Assembly: GCF_009793355.1 (NCBI RefSeq)
Contig: NZ_WTKP01000002.1
Span: forward strand, 360,409-424,408
Source of the DNA: Vreelandella zhuhanensis
GTDB lineage: Bacteria; Pseudomonadota; Gammaproteobacteria; Pseudomonadales; Halomonadaceae
Direction of reading: 5' to 3'
Length of the DNA: 64,000 nucleotides
Under the pieces are notes generated by a model. It searched no databases, was not told the origin of the DNA, and worked only from the letters and a program-made list of their open reading frames with translations. A program made the translations under genes and the position numbers. How positions within the stretch are numbered: the stretch's first letter is position 1; the number at the start of each line of letters is the position of its first letter. Below, one piece after another: positions 47,739 to 57,656 of the stretch.

Positions 47739-50700
47739 CAGACGCTTTCCCGACAAGGCAAGCGTATCCAGAAACAGCTGCCACCACCGTCAGCCTCCTG
47801 ATAGTCGACCGCCCCATTCATCTGTTCCATGATTTCCCGCGTAATGGCAAGCCCCAGGCCAGTACCCGGCAACTTGCGTTTATCCCCACTATCGGCTTGG
47901 GAAAACCGCTTAAAAAGTTTGTCTCGAAATACGGCATCGACACCGGGGCCATGGTCGCGCACGTTAATAAGCGCCTGATGCGCATCGATGGATACCTGCA
48001 CGTCGACCACACCATGATCGGGAGAAAATTTGATGGCATTGGACAGTAGATTGGAAAGTGCCTGGACCAGCCGCTGACGATCAACTTTCACGGCGACATC
48101 CGGTCGTTGGTCAGGTGGTTGGAGAATCACACCGTACTGGCTGCCGTAGTCGGCATTGGCTTCCAGCGCCTCATCGATGATAGGCATCAAGGCTTGCACC
48201 TCCGGGTGCATGGGCATCTTGCCCGCCACCAACTTTTCCATGTCAAGCAAGTCATTGATCAGTATGGCAAGGCGCTGGCTATTACGTTGAGCAATCTCAA
48301 GCAATCGCTCCGCCTTGTCAGACAGCACGCCACCGGCACCCCCCAACAACAACCCTAGTGATCCACTGATCGACGTCAGCGGCGTTCTTAGCTCGTGGCT
48401 GACCGTGGCGATGAATTGATCCTTCATCTGATCAAGCTTCTTGCGCTCCGAGATATCCTCAATCAAGGACCAGCCCACTCGACGACCGTCAGGATCGTAG
48501 CTGAGTATCCCTTGCAGACGCACCGGGTAACGAGTGCCGTCCTTGCGAATATATTCTTTTTCAAAGGGTCCATAGCGGCCCAAGGTTTCCAGGCTTTTAA
48601 GGATGTCCTCTTCTTCGGCTGCATACTCCTGAGGCGTGATATCCCAATAGTTCAAACGGGAAAACTCCTCTCGGCTATAGCCTGACGGTGCAACCAAGGC
48701 ATCATTCAGTTCTAAAAACTGCCCGGTTTCCAAGTCATTGAGTGCAATCCCGATAGGTGCAAACTCAAACAGGCTACGTAGCCTGGCTTCACTGTACTCC
48801 AGCGCCAACTCGACCTGTTTACGCTCATTGATATCCTGGATGTAGCCATGCCAAAGCACACTTCCATCGGTAAGACGTTCGGGGCGCGCCTGGCCCGACA
48901 CCCAGCGATAGCCGGCGTCGTTGCTATTTTGCACTCGATATTGTGCCGTCCAGGTCTGCAGGGTCTCTGCCGAGTGCTCAATGGATTCAGCAACACTGTG
49001 GAGATCATCAGGATGGATGCGCTCGAATGCTGAGTCGGCATCGGCGGCCGCTGACTCGGGCGAAATGCCATGGATCATTTGAATGCCAGGCGAACTAAAA
49101 GGAAAGCAGACACGCCCCCCAGGAAAGCGCCTGAACTGATAGATCATTCCCGGCACCTGGGCAAGCAGCTTGTTCAAGCGCTCATTGGAGAAATAATGCC
49201 ACAGCGTATCACTCAACCAGCGTGCCAATAGGCGAACGAATAGCAACTCACTATCACTGAAGTTTTCCTCACGAGGCTGCGCAGAGGAAAAACTCAGTGT
49301 ACCGAAACACTTTTCCTCAACCTCAATCTCAATACCCACATAAGATTCCAGGGCAAAAGCTTGGTAGCAGGGATGCCCGTGAAAAGGCGAACGACTCATG
49401 TGCTTGATGGCAAGTTCACCCACATGATCCAGTGTCAGTTGGCAGTAGGTCTGCCCAAGCGAAAAGCGTTGGCCTTGAGCCAACGCGAAATCCTGTGTGG
49501 TATCGCACCAGCGAACGATGTAATCATCGGCTTCGATCTGGCTGACGATAGCCACCGCCATGCCAAGGTAGTCGCGCCCGAGCAACAGGGCCCGATTGAT
49601 ACGCTCGTCCAGATCACCTTCGGTGTTAAAGGCGATCTGATTCAACAGACTCAATGCTTCATGGTTGTGAGCCAGTTGCTCCCTGGCCTCGTATTGGCGG
49701 GTAATATCGACAATAAACCCTTCCAGTACCGTCCTCTGCCCATTCTCCTCAACATGAGACCGGCCCCTTTCCTCCACCCAGCGCCAGCGACCTTCACGGT
49801 GTTGAATACGATACTCAAGGTGCCATTCTTCGCCCAAACGCATGGCATCCCGAATGACGGTATCGAGTCGAGCGGTATCGTCTGGATGAACGAGTTGCGC
49901 GTAACTGAGTTGGACATTATCGATCAGGTGGGCGGCTGGGTACCCAGTGACACGTTCCGCCTGATCGCTCATGTAGAGCATGGTCCAGCATTCATCCGGC
50001 AGGCACCGATAGGTGATGCCAGGCATGTTAGCCACCAGGGAGGCGTATTCATTTCGACTTGCAACAAGCGCCTGCTCGGCTTCGACCTCTGCGGTGATAT
50101 CGGCATGGGTGCCGAACATCAATAGCGGCTGACCGTCCGGGGTCCACTCGAACAGACGCCCACGGTCATGCACCCAAACCCAATGTCCGTCGCGATGACG
50201 CATCCGGGCCTTACAATCGTACTCACTCGTCTCGCCCGAAAAATGTTCCTTCAACAATGTCTCGGAGTGAGCCAGGTCGTCAGGGTGGGCAAGACTCAAC
50301 CAGGTCTCGATAGAAATCGGTGCCAACTCGCTGAGTGTGTAACCTGTGATCTCGGCCCAGCGTTCGTTAAATACGGTTTCACCTGTCTGGACGTTCCACT
50401 GCCAGGTGCCTACCCGAGTTCCTTCGATCACCAACCGCGCGCGCCGCTCACTGTCCACTAGTGCGTGCTGTATGGAAGAGCGAGCCTGACGCTCCAGCGC
50501 GTCGGCGAGCATCATATCTTCGATCGCGCCGGCAAAGTCACGCAGCGCTTCAACATCCTTTTCAGAAAAAGTCCTTGGCTGGCTATCGATAATACAAAAC
50601 GTACCTATGCGATGGCCGGAGGCGGCATGCAGAGGAATGCCGGCGTAGAAACGAATGTTTGGCTCGCCCTGTACCAAGGGATTATCGGCAAAGCGCTCAT

Positions 50701-50983
50701 CTTCGAGAGCATTTTCCACCAACAATGGCTCATCGAATAAAATGGTGTGCCCACAAAAGGAAATATTTCGAGACGTTTCGGGTACATTCAGCCCCTGGCA
50801 GGACTTGAACCATTGCCGCTCAGCATCCACCAGCGTCAGCAAGGCAATAGGCAAAGAAAAGTGACGCAAGGCCATACGCGTCAAACGATCGAAACGTTCT
50901 TCGGTTTTCGAGTCGATCAAGCCGGTTTCATCCAACGCCTGCTGTCGGGCAGGCTCGTCCTCAGGTATTGCTGGCTCTTGCAT
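47738..50983 (-). CDS. Multi-PAS/GAF cytosolic sensor histidine kinase
   Basis: A 1081-aa soluble kinase. Domains in approximate order: GAF (10-165, ERFDRLTRMALRHFS), PAS (185-300), PAS (310-440), GAF (445-600), PAS (610-735), PAS (745-850), HisKA with H863 (ATVSHELRTP) and HATPase (LSNLLSNAIKFSP, RDHGPGVDAV, GTGLGLAITRE). PAS units carry the PAS_3-type ending HRDGHWVWVHDRG. No transmembrane segment. ATG 50983 has GAGG about seven bases upstream. Kinase output is likely the receivers in the same operon. Confidence 0.9.
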   Translation of the reverse strand: MQEPAIPEDEPARQQALDETGLIDSKTEERFDRLTRMALRHFSLPIALLTLVDAERQWFKSCQGLNVPETSRNISFCGHTILFDEPLLVENALEDERFADNPLVQGEPNIRFYAGIPLHAASGHRIGTFCIIDSQPRTFSEKDVEALRDFAGAIEDMMLADALERQARSSIQHALVDSERRARLVIEGTRVGTWQWNVQTGETVFNERWAEITGYTLSELAPISIETWLSLAHPDDLAHSETLLKEHFSGETSEYDCKARMRHRDGHWVWVHDRGRLFEWTPDGQPLLMFGTHADITAEVEAEQALVASRNEYASLVANMPGITYRCLPDECWTMLYMSDQAERVTGYPAAHLIDNVQLSYAQLVHPDDTARLDTVIRDAMRLGEEWHLEYRIQHREGRWRWVEERGRSHVEENGQRTVLEGFIVDITRQYEAREQLAHNHEALSLLNQIAFNTEGDLDERINRALLLGRDYLGMAVAIVSQIEADDYIVRWCDTTQDFALAQGQRFSLGQTYCQLTLDHVGELAIKHMSRSPFHGHPCYQAFALESYVGIEIEVEEKCFGTLSFSSAQPREENFSDSELLFVRLLARWLSDTLWHYFSNERLNKLLAQVPGMIYQFRRFPGGRVCFPFSSPGIQMIHGISPESAAADADSAFERIHPDDLHSVAESIEHSAETLQTWTAQYRVQNSNDAGYRWVSGQARPERLTDGSVLWHGYIQDINERKQVELALEYSEARLRSLFEFAPIGIALNDLETGQFLELNDALVAPSGYSREEFSRLNYWDITPQEYAAEEEDILKSLETLGRYGPFEKEYIRKDGTRYPVRLQGILSYDPDGRRVGWSLIEDISERKKLDQMKDQFIATVSHELRTPLTSISGSLGLLLGGAGGVLSDKAERLLEIAQRNSQRLAILINDLLDMEKLVAGKMPMHPEVQALMPIIDEALEANADYGSQYGVILQPPDQRPDVAVKVDRQRLVQALSNLLSNAIKFSPDHGVVDVQVSIDAHQALINVRDHGPGVDAVFRDKLFKRFSQADSGDKRKLPGTGLGLAITREIMEQMNGAVDYQEADGGGSCFWIRLPCRESV

Positions 50984-51025
50984 GAAACGACCTCGTTTTA
51001 GCATGACGCCTGTTTTTATTGTTTT

Positions 51026-52693
51026 TCACGCACTTGTTGGTTGGGCAATACAGACTCGGTTACGCCCTGCATTTTTGGCCTGATAGAGCGCGTTGTCGGC
51101 GGCTTCAAGCAACTCGCCGGCATGGCCTTCCGGCAATTGCTGGTTATCGACAACACCCGCCGATAGCGTGCAGGAAAAATCATTGCCGCCCACGAATTGA
51201 ATCGCCGCAAAGGAATCTCGCAAGCCATCAACTAACTTGGCAGCAACGTCTACCTCGCAGTTTGGCAGTACCAGGGCAAATTCTTCACCGCCATATCGAC
51301 CGAGCCGGTCCGTGCTACGAAAGTGTTGGCGCAGCAGGGTGCCCACGGCACTGATAACCAAATCGCCCACGGCATGCCCATGAGTGTCATTGACCGACTT
51401 GAAGTGGTCGATATCGAGCATGACGACACTGAAAGGGTTACCGCTACGCTGGGCTGAACGCCACTCCTCCGCTAGGGCTTCCTTGATGCTGGCGTGCTTG
51501 AGCAGGCCGGTCAGTCCATCGCGGACCATCGCCTCTTCAAGCTTGCGCACGCGTTGCACGCGGGCACGGCAGGTGTTGACCAGAAGCCGAGCATCCACCG
51601 GCTTCTCCAGAAAGGCATCGCCGCCGCGCATCAAGGCTTCTTCCCGCTGGTACTGACAAGACGCTGATGACAGATAAATGATCGACAGGTGCTGCCAGCG
51701 CTCGAACTGCCTAAGCATCATCCCCAGCTCAGCACCCGTCGCTCCCGGCAGCTGAAGATCCATCAAGATCAGTTCGGGAGAAAACTCACTGGCGATTTGG
51801 ATCAGGCATTGTGGGTCATGAATGCACCGAGCTTGCATACCCGCCTGCGCCAGCACGGCGACACAGCTCTCGGCCAGCGCTTGATCGCCTTCAACAATCA
51901 ACACACGCTCCGACGATTGATCGCCGGATTTGAGCAGCTGCGCGACATGGGCGGCTAACTGAGGCACATCGATCGGCTTGACGAAATACCCCTCAGCACC
52001 GCTGCGAACGGCAGTCAGCCGTGAGATATAATTCTCTTCTCCCGCCGTAAAGATGATCGGACAGAGATATCGCGCCAGGCGCTCCTGCCAAAATGTGACC
52101 GGTTCTTGGCGCAAGGCATCGCCGTTGTTGCTCGCGCGATGATCCACCAGCAATAGATCTGGCTGTTCATCATCAATGCCTTCTATCTGCTCGACGTTCA
52201 GATAATGCCGCACAACAAAGCCGAAACTACGCAGTTGCTGGGCCATGTAATCCGCCAGCATCTGATCGCGCTCGACCAGCCAGATGGTCTGTTTATCCCC
52301 CTCCTTTTCCGAGCGTGACTCCACTGCCATGGCACCCGCACTTGTCTCGTCAGCTCTAAGGCTGGCGTTGAGTCGCCCAAGCCAGTGGCCGAGCTGTGTT
52401 ACCTCAAACGCGCCTACCGAACCGCTGAGTCGTTGTTTCCAATGCTCGATTTCCTGTTCTTGCTGCCTTGCCTGTCGCCCCAGTTGATCAAAGCCGAAGG
52501 TGCCGGCCGACCCTGCCAGTTTGTGCAAGGCGTGATGCAGAAAGCCAAGCGCCTCGCTATTGTCGGCGCCGGGCCTCAGACGCCTTACCACCGATTCGAT
52601 TTCAGCCAAATCCTTCACCAGACGCTGGCGATAGGCGGCCCGCAGCGAAGTAAGGCGTGATTCAAGGTCGGACGGATCGTTCTGCTCAGGCAT
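51026..52693 (-). CDS. Hpt-REC-REC-GGDEF response regulator (diguanylate cyclase)
   Basis: A 555-aa protein. An N-terminal Hpt-like helical bundle has the candidate phospho-His in HALHKLAGSAGTFGF. Two receivers follow. The first has LLLVDHRAS, FTAGEE and VKPID. The second has ILMDLQLPG and LEKPVD. Then a GGDEF domain reads GGEEF (RYGGEEFALV) with DIDHFKSVND intact, so it should make c-di-GMP. The start at 52693 overlaps the upstream receiver gene by 8 bp. It is an attractive hub for the kinases downstream. Confidence 0.9.
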   Translation of the reverse strand: MPEQNDPSDLESRLTSLRAAYRQRLVKDLAEIESVVRRLRPGADNSEALGFLHHALHKLAGSAGTFGFDQLGRQARQQEQEIEHWKQRLSGSVGAFEVTQLGHWLGRLNASLRADETSAGAMAVESRSEKEGDKQTIWLVERDQMLADYMAQQLRSFGFVVRHYLNVEQIEGIDDEQPDLLLVDHRASNNGDALRQEPVTFWQERLARYLCPIIFTAGEENYISRLTAVRSGAEGYFVKPIDVPQLAAHVAQLLKSGDQSSERVLIVEGDQALAESCVAVLAQAGMQARCIHDPQCLIQIASEFSPELILMDLQLPGATGAELGMMLRQFERWQHLSIIYLSSASCQYQREEALMRGGDAFLEKPVDARLLVNTCRARVQRVRKLEEAMVRDGLTGLLKHASIKEALAEEWRSAQRSGNPFSVVMLDIDHFKSVNDTHGHAVGDLVISAVGTLLRQHFRSTDRLGRYGGEEFALVLPNCEVDVAAKLVDGLRDSFAAIQFVGGNDFSCTLSAGVVDNQQLPEGHAGELLEAADNALYQAKNAGRNRVCIAQPTSA

Positions 52694-53075
52694 GGAAACG
52701 CTCCCAAATGGCACGCAATTCATTGGCAAGCGTCATGGGGTCAAACGGCTTGGAAATTACGTCGGTCACCCCCATTTCTCGGTAACGCCTTAACTCTTCC
52801 GGATGTACCTTGGCCGTCACGAACACCACCGGGGTATCTGAAGAGATCGAACCCTGCCGGCGCAATGCCTCCAACGTTTCCGGGCCATCCATGCCGGGCA
52901 TCATGACATCCAGCAAAATGAGATCCGGCGCAAAGCTGTCGACCTCGGCCAACGCCTCATGACCCGACTCACAACCCTTGAGCGTCAAGCCTCCTACAGC
53001 CTCCAGTGCCAGCGCGGCAATCTCACTGATATCCGGGTCGTCCTCAACGTACAATACGCGCTGCAAAACTGTCAT
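52686..53075 (-). CDS. CheY-like single-domain response regulator
   Basis: A 129-aa receiver. Acidic pocket EDDPD at 11-15, phosphoacceptor Asp in LILLDVMMPG, T in FVTAKV and the K in SKPFDP are intact. No output domain, so it acts by protein contact or as a phosphate relay. It is the first gene of the four-gene operon running to 45942. Confidence 0.93.
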   Translation of the reverse strand: MTVLQRVLYVEDDPDISEIAALALEAVGGLTLKGCESGHEALAEVDSFAPDLILLDVMMPGMDGPETLEALRRQGSISSDTPVVFVTAKVHPEELRRYREMGVTDVISKPFDPMTLANELRAIWERFHA

Positions 53076-53334
53076 CAGTATTCATCCATTCCAAAGCAGT
53101 CGGCTACTATTGGCCAGTAACCTATCGCTCATGAGCCTAACCGACATAACAAGGCCAAAATAACCAAACGACCGGAAAAATAACAACAAAACATTTTAAA
53201 TAATTAGAACCAATTTTTGCACGAATTCACTTTCCAAAAAAAGCATGCTATGCCATTGAAGCAAGACCACCCTTGAATCCGGCCGCTATCGCCTGCATAT
53301 CCAGACCAAATCCATTTCTGTGCAAGGTCCTATC

Positions 53335-54285
53335 ATGCCCATTGTTGATCCCCGTACGGGTGAGCCGCTTTCCTCACCCCAGGTCTCACCCCAGGAGGCG
53401 TCGACTCAACCCGCCGCCGATGCTGCGCCACTGCGCGCTGAAGATGTCATCATTGAGCTGGATGCCAGCAATATTCAGCAGGTACTCGAAGCCTCGATGC
53501 AGGTGCCGGTGCTACTGGATTGCTGGGCGCCCTGGTGTGAACCCTGCAAGACCTTGATGCCGATTCTGGAAAAGCTCGCCATCGAATATAACGGTGCCTT
53601 CCTGCTGGCAAAGCTGGACGTGGAAGCCAATCCGGAAATATCCAGCCAGTTAGGGGTGCGTTCGGTGCCGGACGTGAAGCTGGTCAGCCAAGGCGGCCTG
53701 GTGGATAGCTTTCAGGGCGCCTTGCCGGAAAAACAGATTCGTGAGTGGCTGGCCCGTTATTTCCCCGCCCCGGAAGATGTCCCGCCCAGCCCTGAAGACC
53801 AGGCTGCCGAAGCGCTTGCTGCAGGCGACGCCGCGACCGCACGCGAAATTTATCAGCAGCTTGTCGTTCAATACCCCGAGCATTACGCCTATCAAGTGGC
53901 CTTGGCTCGCGCCCTGGTTGCCGGAGGCTTGACGGAAGATGCGCGCAGTTTATTGGACAACCTGCCGCCGGAAGAGCGCGAGGCACCGGCGGCGCGTGGT
54001 GTACGCGCGAGTATCGCCTTCGGCGAGCAGGCGCTTTCTCATGCCGAGATAGACGCCATGCAAGGCCGTGACGATAGCGAGGCGCAATTCCAGCGCGCCT
54101 TGCGCCAAGTCGCCGACGGCGATTATGAAGCCGGCCTGGAGAGCCTGCTTACCCTGATGAAGCAGGACCGTGGCTACAACGATGACGCGGCGCGCAAGAT
54201 GCTGCTTCAGGTATTCGATGCACTGGGGGCCGATCATCCGCTGACCGTCACCTACCGTCGCAAGCTATTTACCATGATGTATTGA
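53335..54285 (+). CDS. Thioredoxin-TPR protein (CnoX/YbbN-like co-chaperone)
   Basis: A 316-aa protein. A thioredoxin domain with WCEPC at 67-71 is followed by a TPR-like helical C-terminal region (AARALAAGDAATAREIYQQ style). E. coli CnoX is a chaperedoxin of GroEL/DnaK whose active site lacks one Cys. Here a full CxxC is present, so disulfide chemistry is possible. ATG 53335 (MPIVDPRTG) is the normal family beginning. Gap 53076-53334 holds its promoter; I see nothing else in it. Confidence 0.88.
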   Translation: MPIVDPRTGEPLSSPQVSPQEASTQPAADAAPLRAEDVIIELDASNIQQVLEASMQVPVLLDCWAPWCEPCKTLMPILEKLAIEYNGAFLLAKLDVEANPEISSQLGVRSVPDVKLVSQGGLVDSFQGALPEKQIREWLARYFPAPEDVPPSPEDQAAEALAAGDAATAREIYQQLVVQYPEHYAYQVALARALVAGGLTEDARSLLDNLPPEEREAPAARGVRASIAFGEQALSHAEIDAMQGRDDSEAQFQRALRQVADGDYEAGLESLLTLMKQDRGYNDDAARKMLLQVFDALGADHPLTVTYRRKLFTMMY

Positions 54286-54299
54286 GCCTTTAAACGGGT

Positions 54300-55460
54300 T
54301 CAGCGCAGCAGCCGATCCAGACGCGCCAACGCCGCTTCCAACTGAACGGCGGTGGTGCCGAAATTGAGGCGCACGAACCCCGGCGCGCCGAACGCCGCGC
54401 CATCGGAAAGTGCCACCCCGGCTTGCTTGAGTAATGTTTTCTGCGGGCAGTCGCCCAATCCGGCCTGGCGCATGTCCAGCCAGGCCAGATAGGTGGATTG
54501 CGGTGCACTCATGCTGACCCCAGGCCAGGTCTGCACTCGTTTGTCCAAGGCGTCTCGATGATCTCGTAGCACCTTGAGTAACACCTGGCGCCACGGCTCG
54601 GCGTGGCGATACGCGGCTTCTGCCGCCACCAGCCCCAGCACATTGCCATCCGGCAACAAGCCCTTGGAGGCCGCAGCAAAACGCTTTCGCAAGTGCTCAT
54701 CAGGAATAATTGCGCAGGCGGTGGTCAGCCCGGCCAGGTTGAACGTCTTGGACGGTGCCCAGAGTGTCACGATGCGTTTCGCCAGCGCGGGAAAGGCCGC
54801 GGCCAGCGGCTGGTGGCGAGCGCCCTCCTCGAGCAGCAGGTCACAATGCAACTCATCGGAGACCACCCATAAATCATGGCGTTCCACCAATTCGGCTAAA
54901 CCGGTGAGCTCGGCTTGGCGCCATACACGGCCGGTGGGATTGTGGGGCTGGCACCATAGCAACAAACGGGTGGCCGGGGTTATCGCCGCTTCCAGCGCCT
55001 CAAGATCCAATCGCCATGGCTCGCCAGAATGAGCGGGCGGCGCCATGGTGGCTTGCTGGGATAAACGCCCGGTACGAGCGGCAACGTCGAGAAAGGGTGG
55101 GTAAATGGGGGTAAGGGTCAATACCCCCTCCCCCGGCTGGGTCAACGCCAGGCTGGCCAGGTGCAAGGCGGGCACCACACCGGGCAGCCACTGCTGCCAC
55201 TCAGGGGCAATCTTCCAGCCATAATGATCGGCGCTCCACTCACAGAGGACCTGCCTGAGCGAATCCGGCACTTCGCCATAACCGTAGACGCCATGGGCCA
55301 CACGCTGCTGTAAGGCATCGATCACTGCCGGCGGTGAGCGAAAATCCATATCCGCCACCCACAAGGGAAGGATATCCTCTGCATAACGGTGCCATTTCTG
55401 AGAAGGCCAACGGCCTTCAGGGTGGCGACGCTCGACAGGCGTGGCAAAATCAAATTCCAT
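54300..55460 (-). CDS. patB: PatB/MalY-type PLP aminotransferase (cystathionine beta-lyase)
   Basis: A 386-aa fold-type I PLP enzyme. WVADMDFRSPP at the start, HNPTGRVW (PLP ring), the DELHCDL and the Schiff-base lysine in WAPSKTFNLAG are characteristic of PatB and MalY C-S lyases. It releases thiol and pyruvate from cystathionine-like substrates. The start is close to the divergent hypothetical gene (ATG 55488). Confidence 0.9.
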   Translation of the reverse strand: MEFDFATPVERRHPEGRWPSQKWHRYAEDILPLWVADMDFRSPPAVIDALQQRVAHGVYGYGEVPDSLRQVLCEWSADHYGWKIAPEWQQWLPGVVPALHLASLALTQPGEGVLTLTPIYPPFLDVAARTGRLSQQATMAPPAHSGEPWRLDLEALEAAITPATRLLLWCQPHNPTGRVWRQAELTGLAELVERHDLWVVSDELHCDLLLEEGARHQPLAAAFPALAKRIVTLWAPSKTFNLAGLTTACAIIPDEHLRKRFAAASKGLLPDGNVLGLVAAEAAYRHAEPWRQVLLKVLRDHRDALDKRVQTWPGVSMSAPQSTYLAWLDMRQAGLGDCPQKTLLKQAGVALSDGAAFGAPGFVRLNFGTTAVQLEAALARLDRLLR

Positions 55461-55487
55461 GAACCTTCCTCGCTAAGGGATACAGAG

Positions 55488-55934
55488 ATGCAGTCGACGA
55501 TGCCGCAAAGTGACTTCTATGCCAAGGTGCGCCGAGGGCTACCGGCCCTGCTCCACCAATGGTTGACAGAGGGCCAGGCCGATAATGACCGACTGGCGCT
55601 GCTTCTTGCGGAAACCGCACGCGTTGCCAAGCTTGCCGAACCCGAGAGCACTCCCAGCGGCGAGACCCTGGTTGCCTGGAGCCAAGCCCCGGAAGCTCAC
55701 GACATCCCTTTGTGGGCACCCTGTACCGCGGTATTTCTGCTCAACCAGATGCCCGCTCGCCCAGTGCCTCACAGCGAAGCGGAAGCCTTTGCCTGGGCTT
55801 ACTGCTGGCTGCGTAACCGACAGTTCAGCGATATCGATACTGCCAAAGCGGCCTTGCCCGAGCACTTGCAAGCACCTCTGGCTGAGCCTCTGGAAGCGGC
55901 ATGGTCCGACCAGCAAGGGTTACGGCTGATTTAG
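55488..55934 (+). CDS. Conserved hypothetical protein
   Basis: A 148-aa soluble protein I do not recognise. ATG 55488 has AAGGGA seven bases upstream. The sequence is acidic, helical in appearance, and rich in Ala/Pro/Trp (LLAETARVAKLAEPES, AFAWAYCWLRNRQFSD). No signal peptide, membrane segment or catalytic motif. It is divergent from patB. Confidence 0.7.
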   Translation: MQSTMPQSDFYAKVRRGLPALLHQWLTEGQADNDRLALLLAETARVAKLAEPESTPSGETLVAWSQAPEAHDIPLWAPCTAVFLLNQMPARPVPHSEAEAFAWAYCWLRNRQFSDIDTAKAALPEHLQAPLAEPLEAAWSDQQGLRLI

Positions 55935-55994
55935 CAATCGACGTAGCCTCTACAAAAGCCCGTCACAAGCGCCCATCATAAAAGGATTAAAACA

Positions 55995-56813
55995 GTGGCA
56001 GATGTTCCCCTCGGTTGGCAATTGGCCAAATTGTGCGTGTCTATCGCCTTGGTACTGGGGCTCGGTGCGGTGGCGGTCAGGGTCAGCCCGCGTGTGGCAG
56101 GCTTGTTGGCGGGCTACCCCTTGGGCACCGCCCTGGCGTTATTTTTCATCGGTCTGGAAATCTCGCCTGAGTTCACCACCCAAAGTGCCGTGCATACCTT
56201 GGCCGGCTTCACTGCCACCCTGGCCCTGGGGGGCGGCTACCTACTCTGCGGGCGGCAAGATGGCCTCAAGGGGCTGATTGCCGGTAGCGCGGGAGGGCTT
56301 GCCGCCTGGTTAGCGATGAGCCTGATACTGACCCAATTCAGCTTTACCCGCTTGAGTGGCACCCTGTTCACGCTCGCCGCTATCGGTCTTTTCAGTTGGC
56401 TTTATCGTCAAGTGCCCGAGGCCCGAGTCAACGCCAGCCGAGCCTTTTCATGGCAGGCACTGGGCCTGAGAGCCGGCTTGGCGACGCTGATCATCTTTAC
56501 CATTACCGGCCTGGCGCACTGGCTGCCTCCCGCCTGGGCCGGCGTGCTGGCCGCGTTTCCGGTCACGATGTTTCCGTTCCTGCTGATCTTGCATTTGAGT
56601 CACGGTGCGGCACCCGTAGCCACGGTGATCAAGCATTACCCGATGGGCCTGGGGTCGTTGTTGAGCTATACCCTCTGCGTCTCACTCACCTACTCGTCTC
56701 TGGGATTGGTATGGGGAACGCTTGCCGGGTTTAGCGTGGCGACCCTGTGGCTTTGGGGCTGGATGCGCTTTCAGGCGTGGAGAACCTTGCGCCTGGCCAA
56801 TGGCCATACTTGA
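55995..56813 (+). CDS. Eight-helix membrane protein of unknown function
   Basis: A 272-aa integral membrane protein with a GTG start. Two similar segments occur about 165 residues apart: VAGLLAGYPLGTALALFF and WAGVLAAFPVTMFPFLLI. This suggests an internal duplication, a common transporter design. No specific family is assigned. It precedes the thioesterase gene on the same strand and may be co-transcribed. Confidence 0.75.
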   Translation: MADVPLGWQLAKLCVSIALVLGLGAVAVRVSPRVAGLLAGYPLGTALALFFIGLEISPEFTTQSAVHTLAGFTATLALGGGYLLCGRQDGLKGLIAGSAGGLAAWLAMSLILTQFSFTRLSGTLFTLAAIGLFSWLYRQVPEARVNASRAFSWQALGLRAGLATLIIFTITGLAHWLPPAWAGVLAAFPVTMFPFLLILHLSHGAAPVATVIKHYPMGLGSLLSYTLCVSLTYSSLGLVWGTLAGFSVATLWLWGWMRFQAWRTLRLANGHT

Positions 56814-56878
56814 CCAAGCGTTTGCTTGGGGTAATCCTGAGCGCCTGTGACGCCATTCATAACAAGGACAATCTTCCT

Positions 56879-57286
56879 ATGTTCACACGCACCATCGAAC
56901 CTGCCTTCTACGACACCGATGCGCTGGGCCATATCAACAACACGCGCTTGCCGGCATGGTTCGAGCTGGCCCGCAACGATCTCTTCAAACTGTTTACCCC
57001 GGACCTTGATCCCAAAGAATGGCGCCTGATCATTGCCCGCATGGAAATCGACTACCGCGCCGAACTGTTTTACGGTCATGACATCGAACTTCGTACCTAT
57101 TTGTCCCGGCTGGGCAATAGCTCCTTCGTGGTCACTCAGGAGGCACGCCAACACGGCAAGCTGACCAATCTTGGCCATGCGGTGATGGTGCACTACGATC
57201 ACCAGGCAAAATGCTCCGTCCCCATCGAAGGTGAGTTGCGTCAAGCACTTGAAGCACACCTCCAGGAGGCACCGGCATCTCTCTAA
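56879..57286 (+). CDS. 4HBT-fold acyl-CoA thioesterase (YbgC/FadM-like)
   Basis: A 135-aa hot-dog enzyme. The active-site Asp-containing motif YDTDALGHINNTRL is at the N-terminus, followed by LARNDLF and a typical MEIDYRAEL strand. ATG 56879 (MFTRTIEPAF) has AAGGA nearby. It would hydrolyse acyl-CoA thioesters. Substrate unknown. Confidence 0.9.
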   Translation: MFTRTIEPAFYDTDALGHINNTRLPAWFELARNDLFKLFTPDLDPKEWRLIIARMEIDYRAELFYGHDIELRTYLSRLGNSSFVVTQEARQHGKLTNLGHAVMVHYDHQAKCSVPIEGELRQALEAHLQEAPASL

Positions 57287-57329
57287 GCTATCTTCGCCCC
57301 GGAAAATCGGGGCCATGCAGGAGCCGCAC

Positions 57330-57656
57330 ATGGCGATTCGTTACACCTTGTGGCTAGACCCCGATAACACGCCTTTGCATCGCGCTGTCGAGGCCGATCT
57401 GGAACGTTTTTTCATGGAACGTTTCGCCGATTACCCGCATATCCGCTTGTTCGGTGCCGATCCCTACGATTATGATTCCCCGTTCAATCGCCTTTATGAT
57501 GTGCTGATGGCGCGCGCAGCGGAGTATGCGGAGCGTCATTGGCAATACATTGTCAGTCCCGAGCAGCTTAATCGCTGTTTCTTTCGCGCCGTCGGGCGTT
57601 CCAACAAGTTTGTAAGAGATCCCAACGATGGTGATTCGAACCAATCAAGCTCCTGA
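57330..57656 (+). CDS. Small conserved hypothetical protein
   Basis: A 108-aa protein. ATG 57330 has AGGAG six bases before it. The reading frame upstream runs into the thioesterase gene and is not credible. Residues such as YDYDSPFNRLYDVLM and HWQYIVSPEQLNRCFF are distinctive, but I know no family. It overlaps the next gene by 29 bp at the 3' end, suggesting coupling. Confidence 0.65.
   Translation: MAIRYTLWLDPDNTPLHRAVEADLERFFMERFADYPHIRLFGADPYDYDSPFNRLYDVLMARAAEYAERHWQYIVSPEQLNRCFFRAVGRSNKFVRDPNDGDSNQSSS

Noticed and set aside
57231..57329. Upstream extension of the 108-aa gene
   Set aside because: It lies inside the thioesterase coding region and lacks a start signal, while AGGAG precedes 57330.
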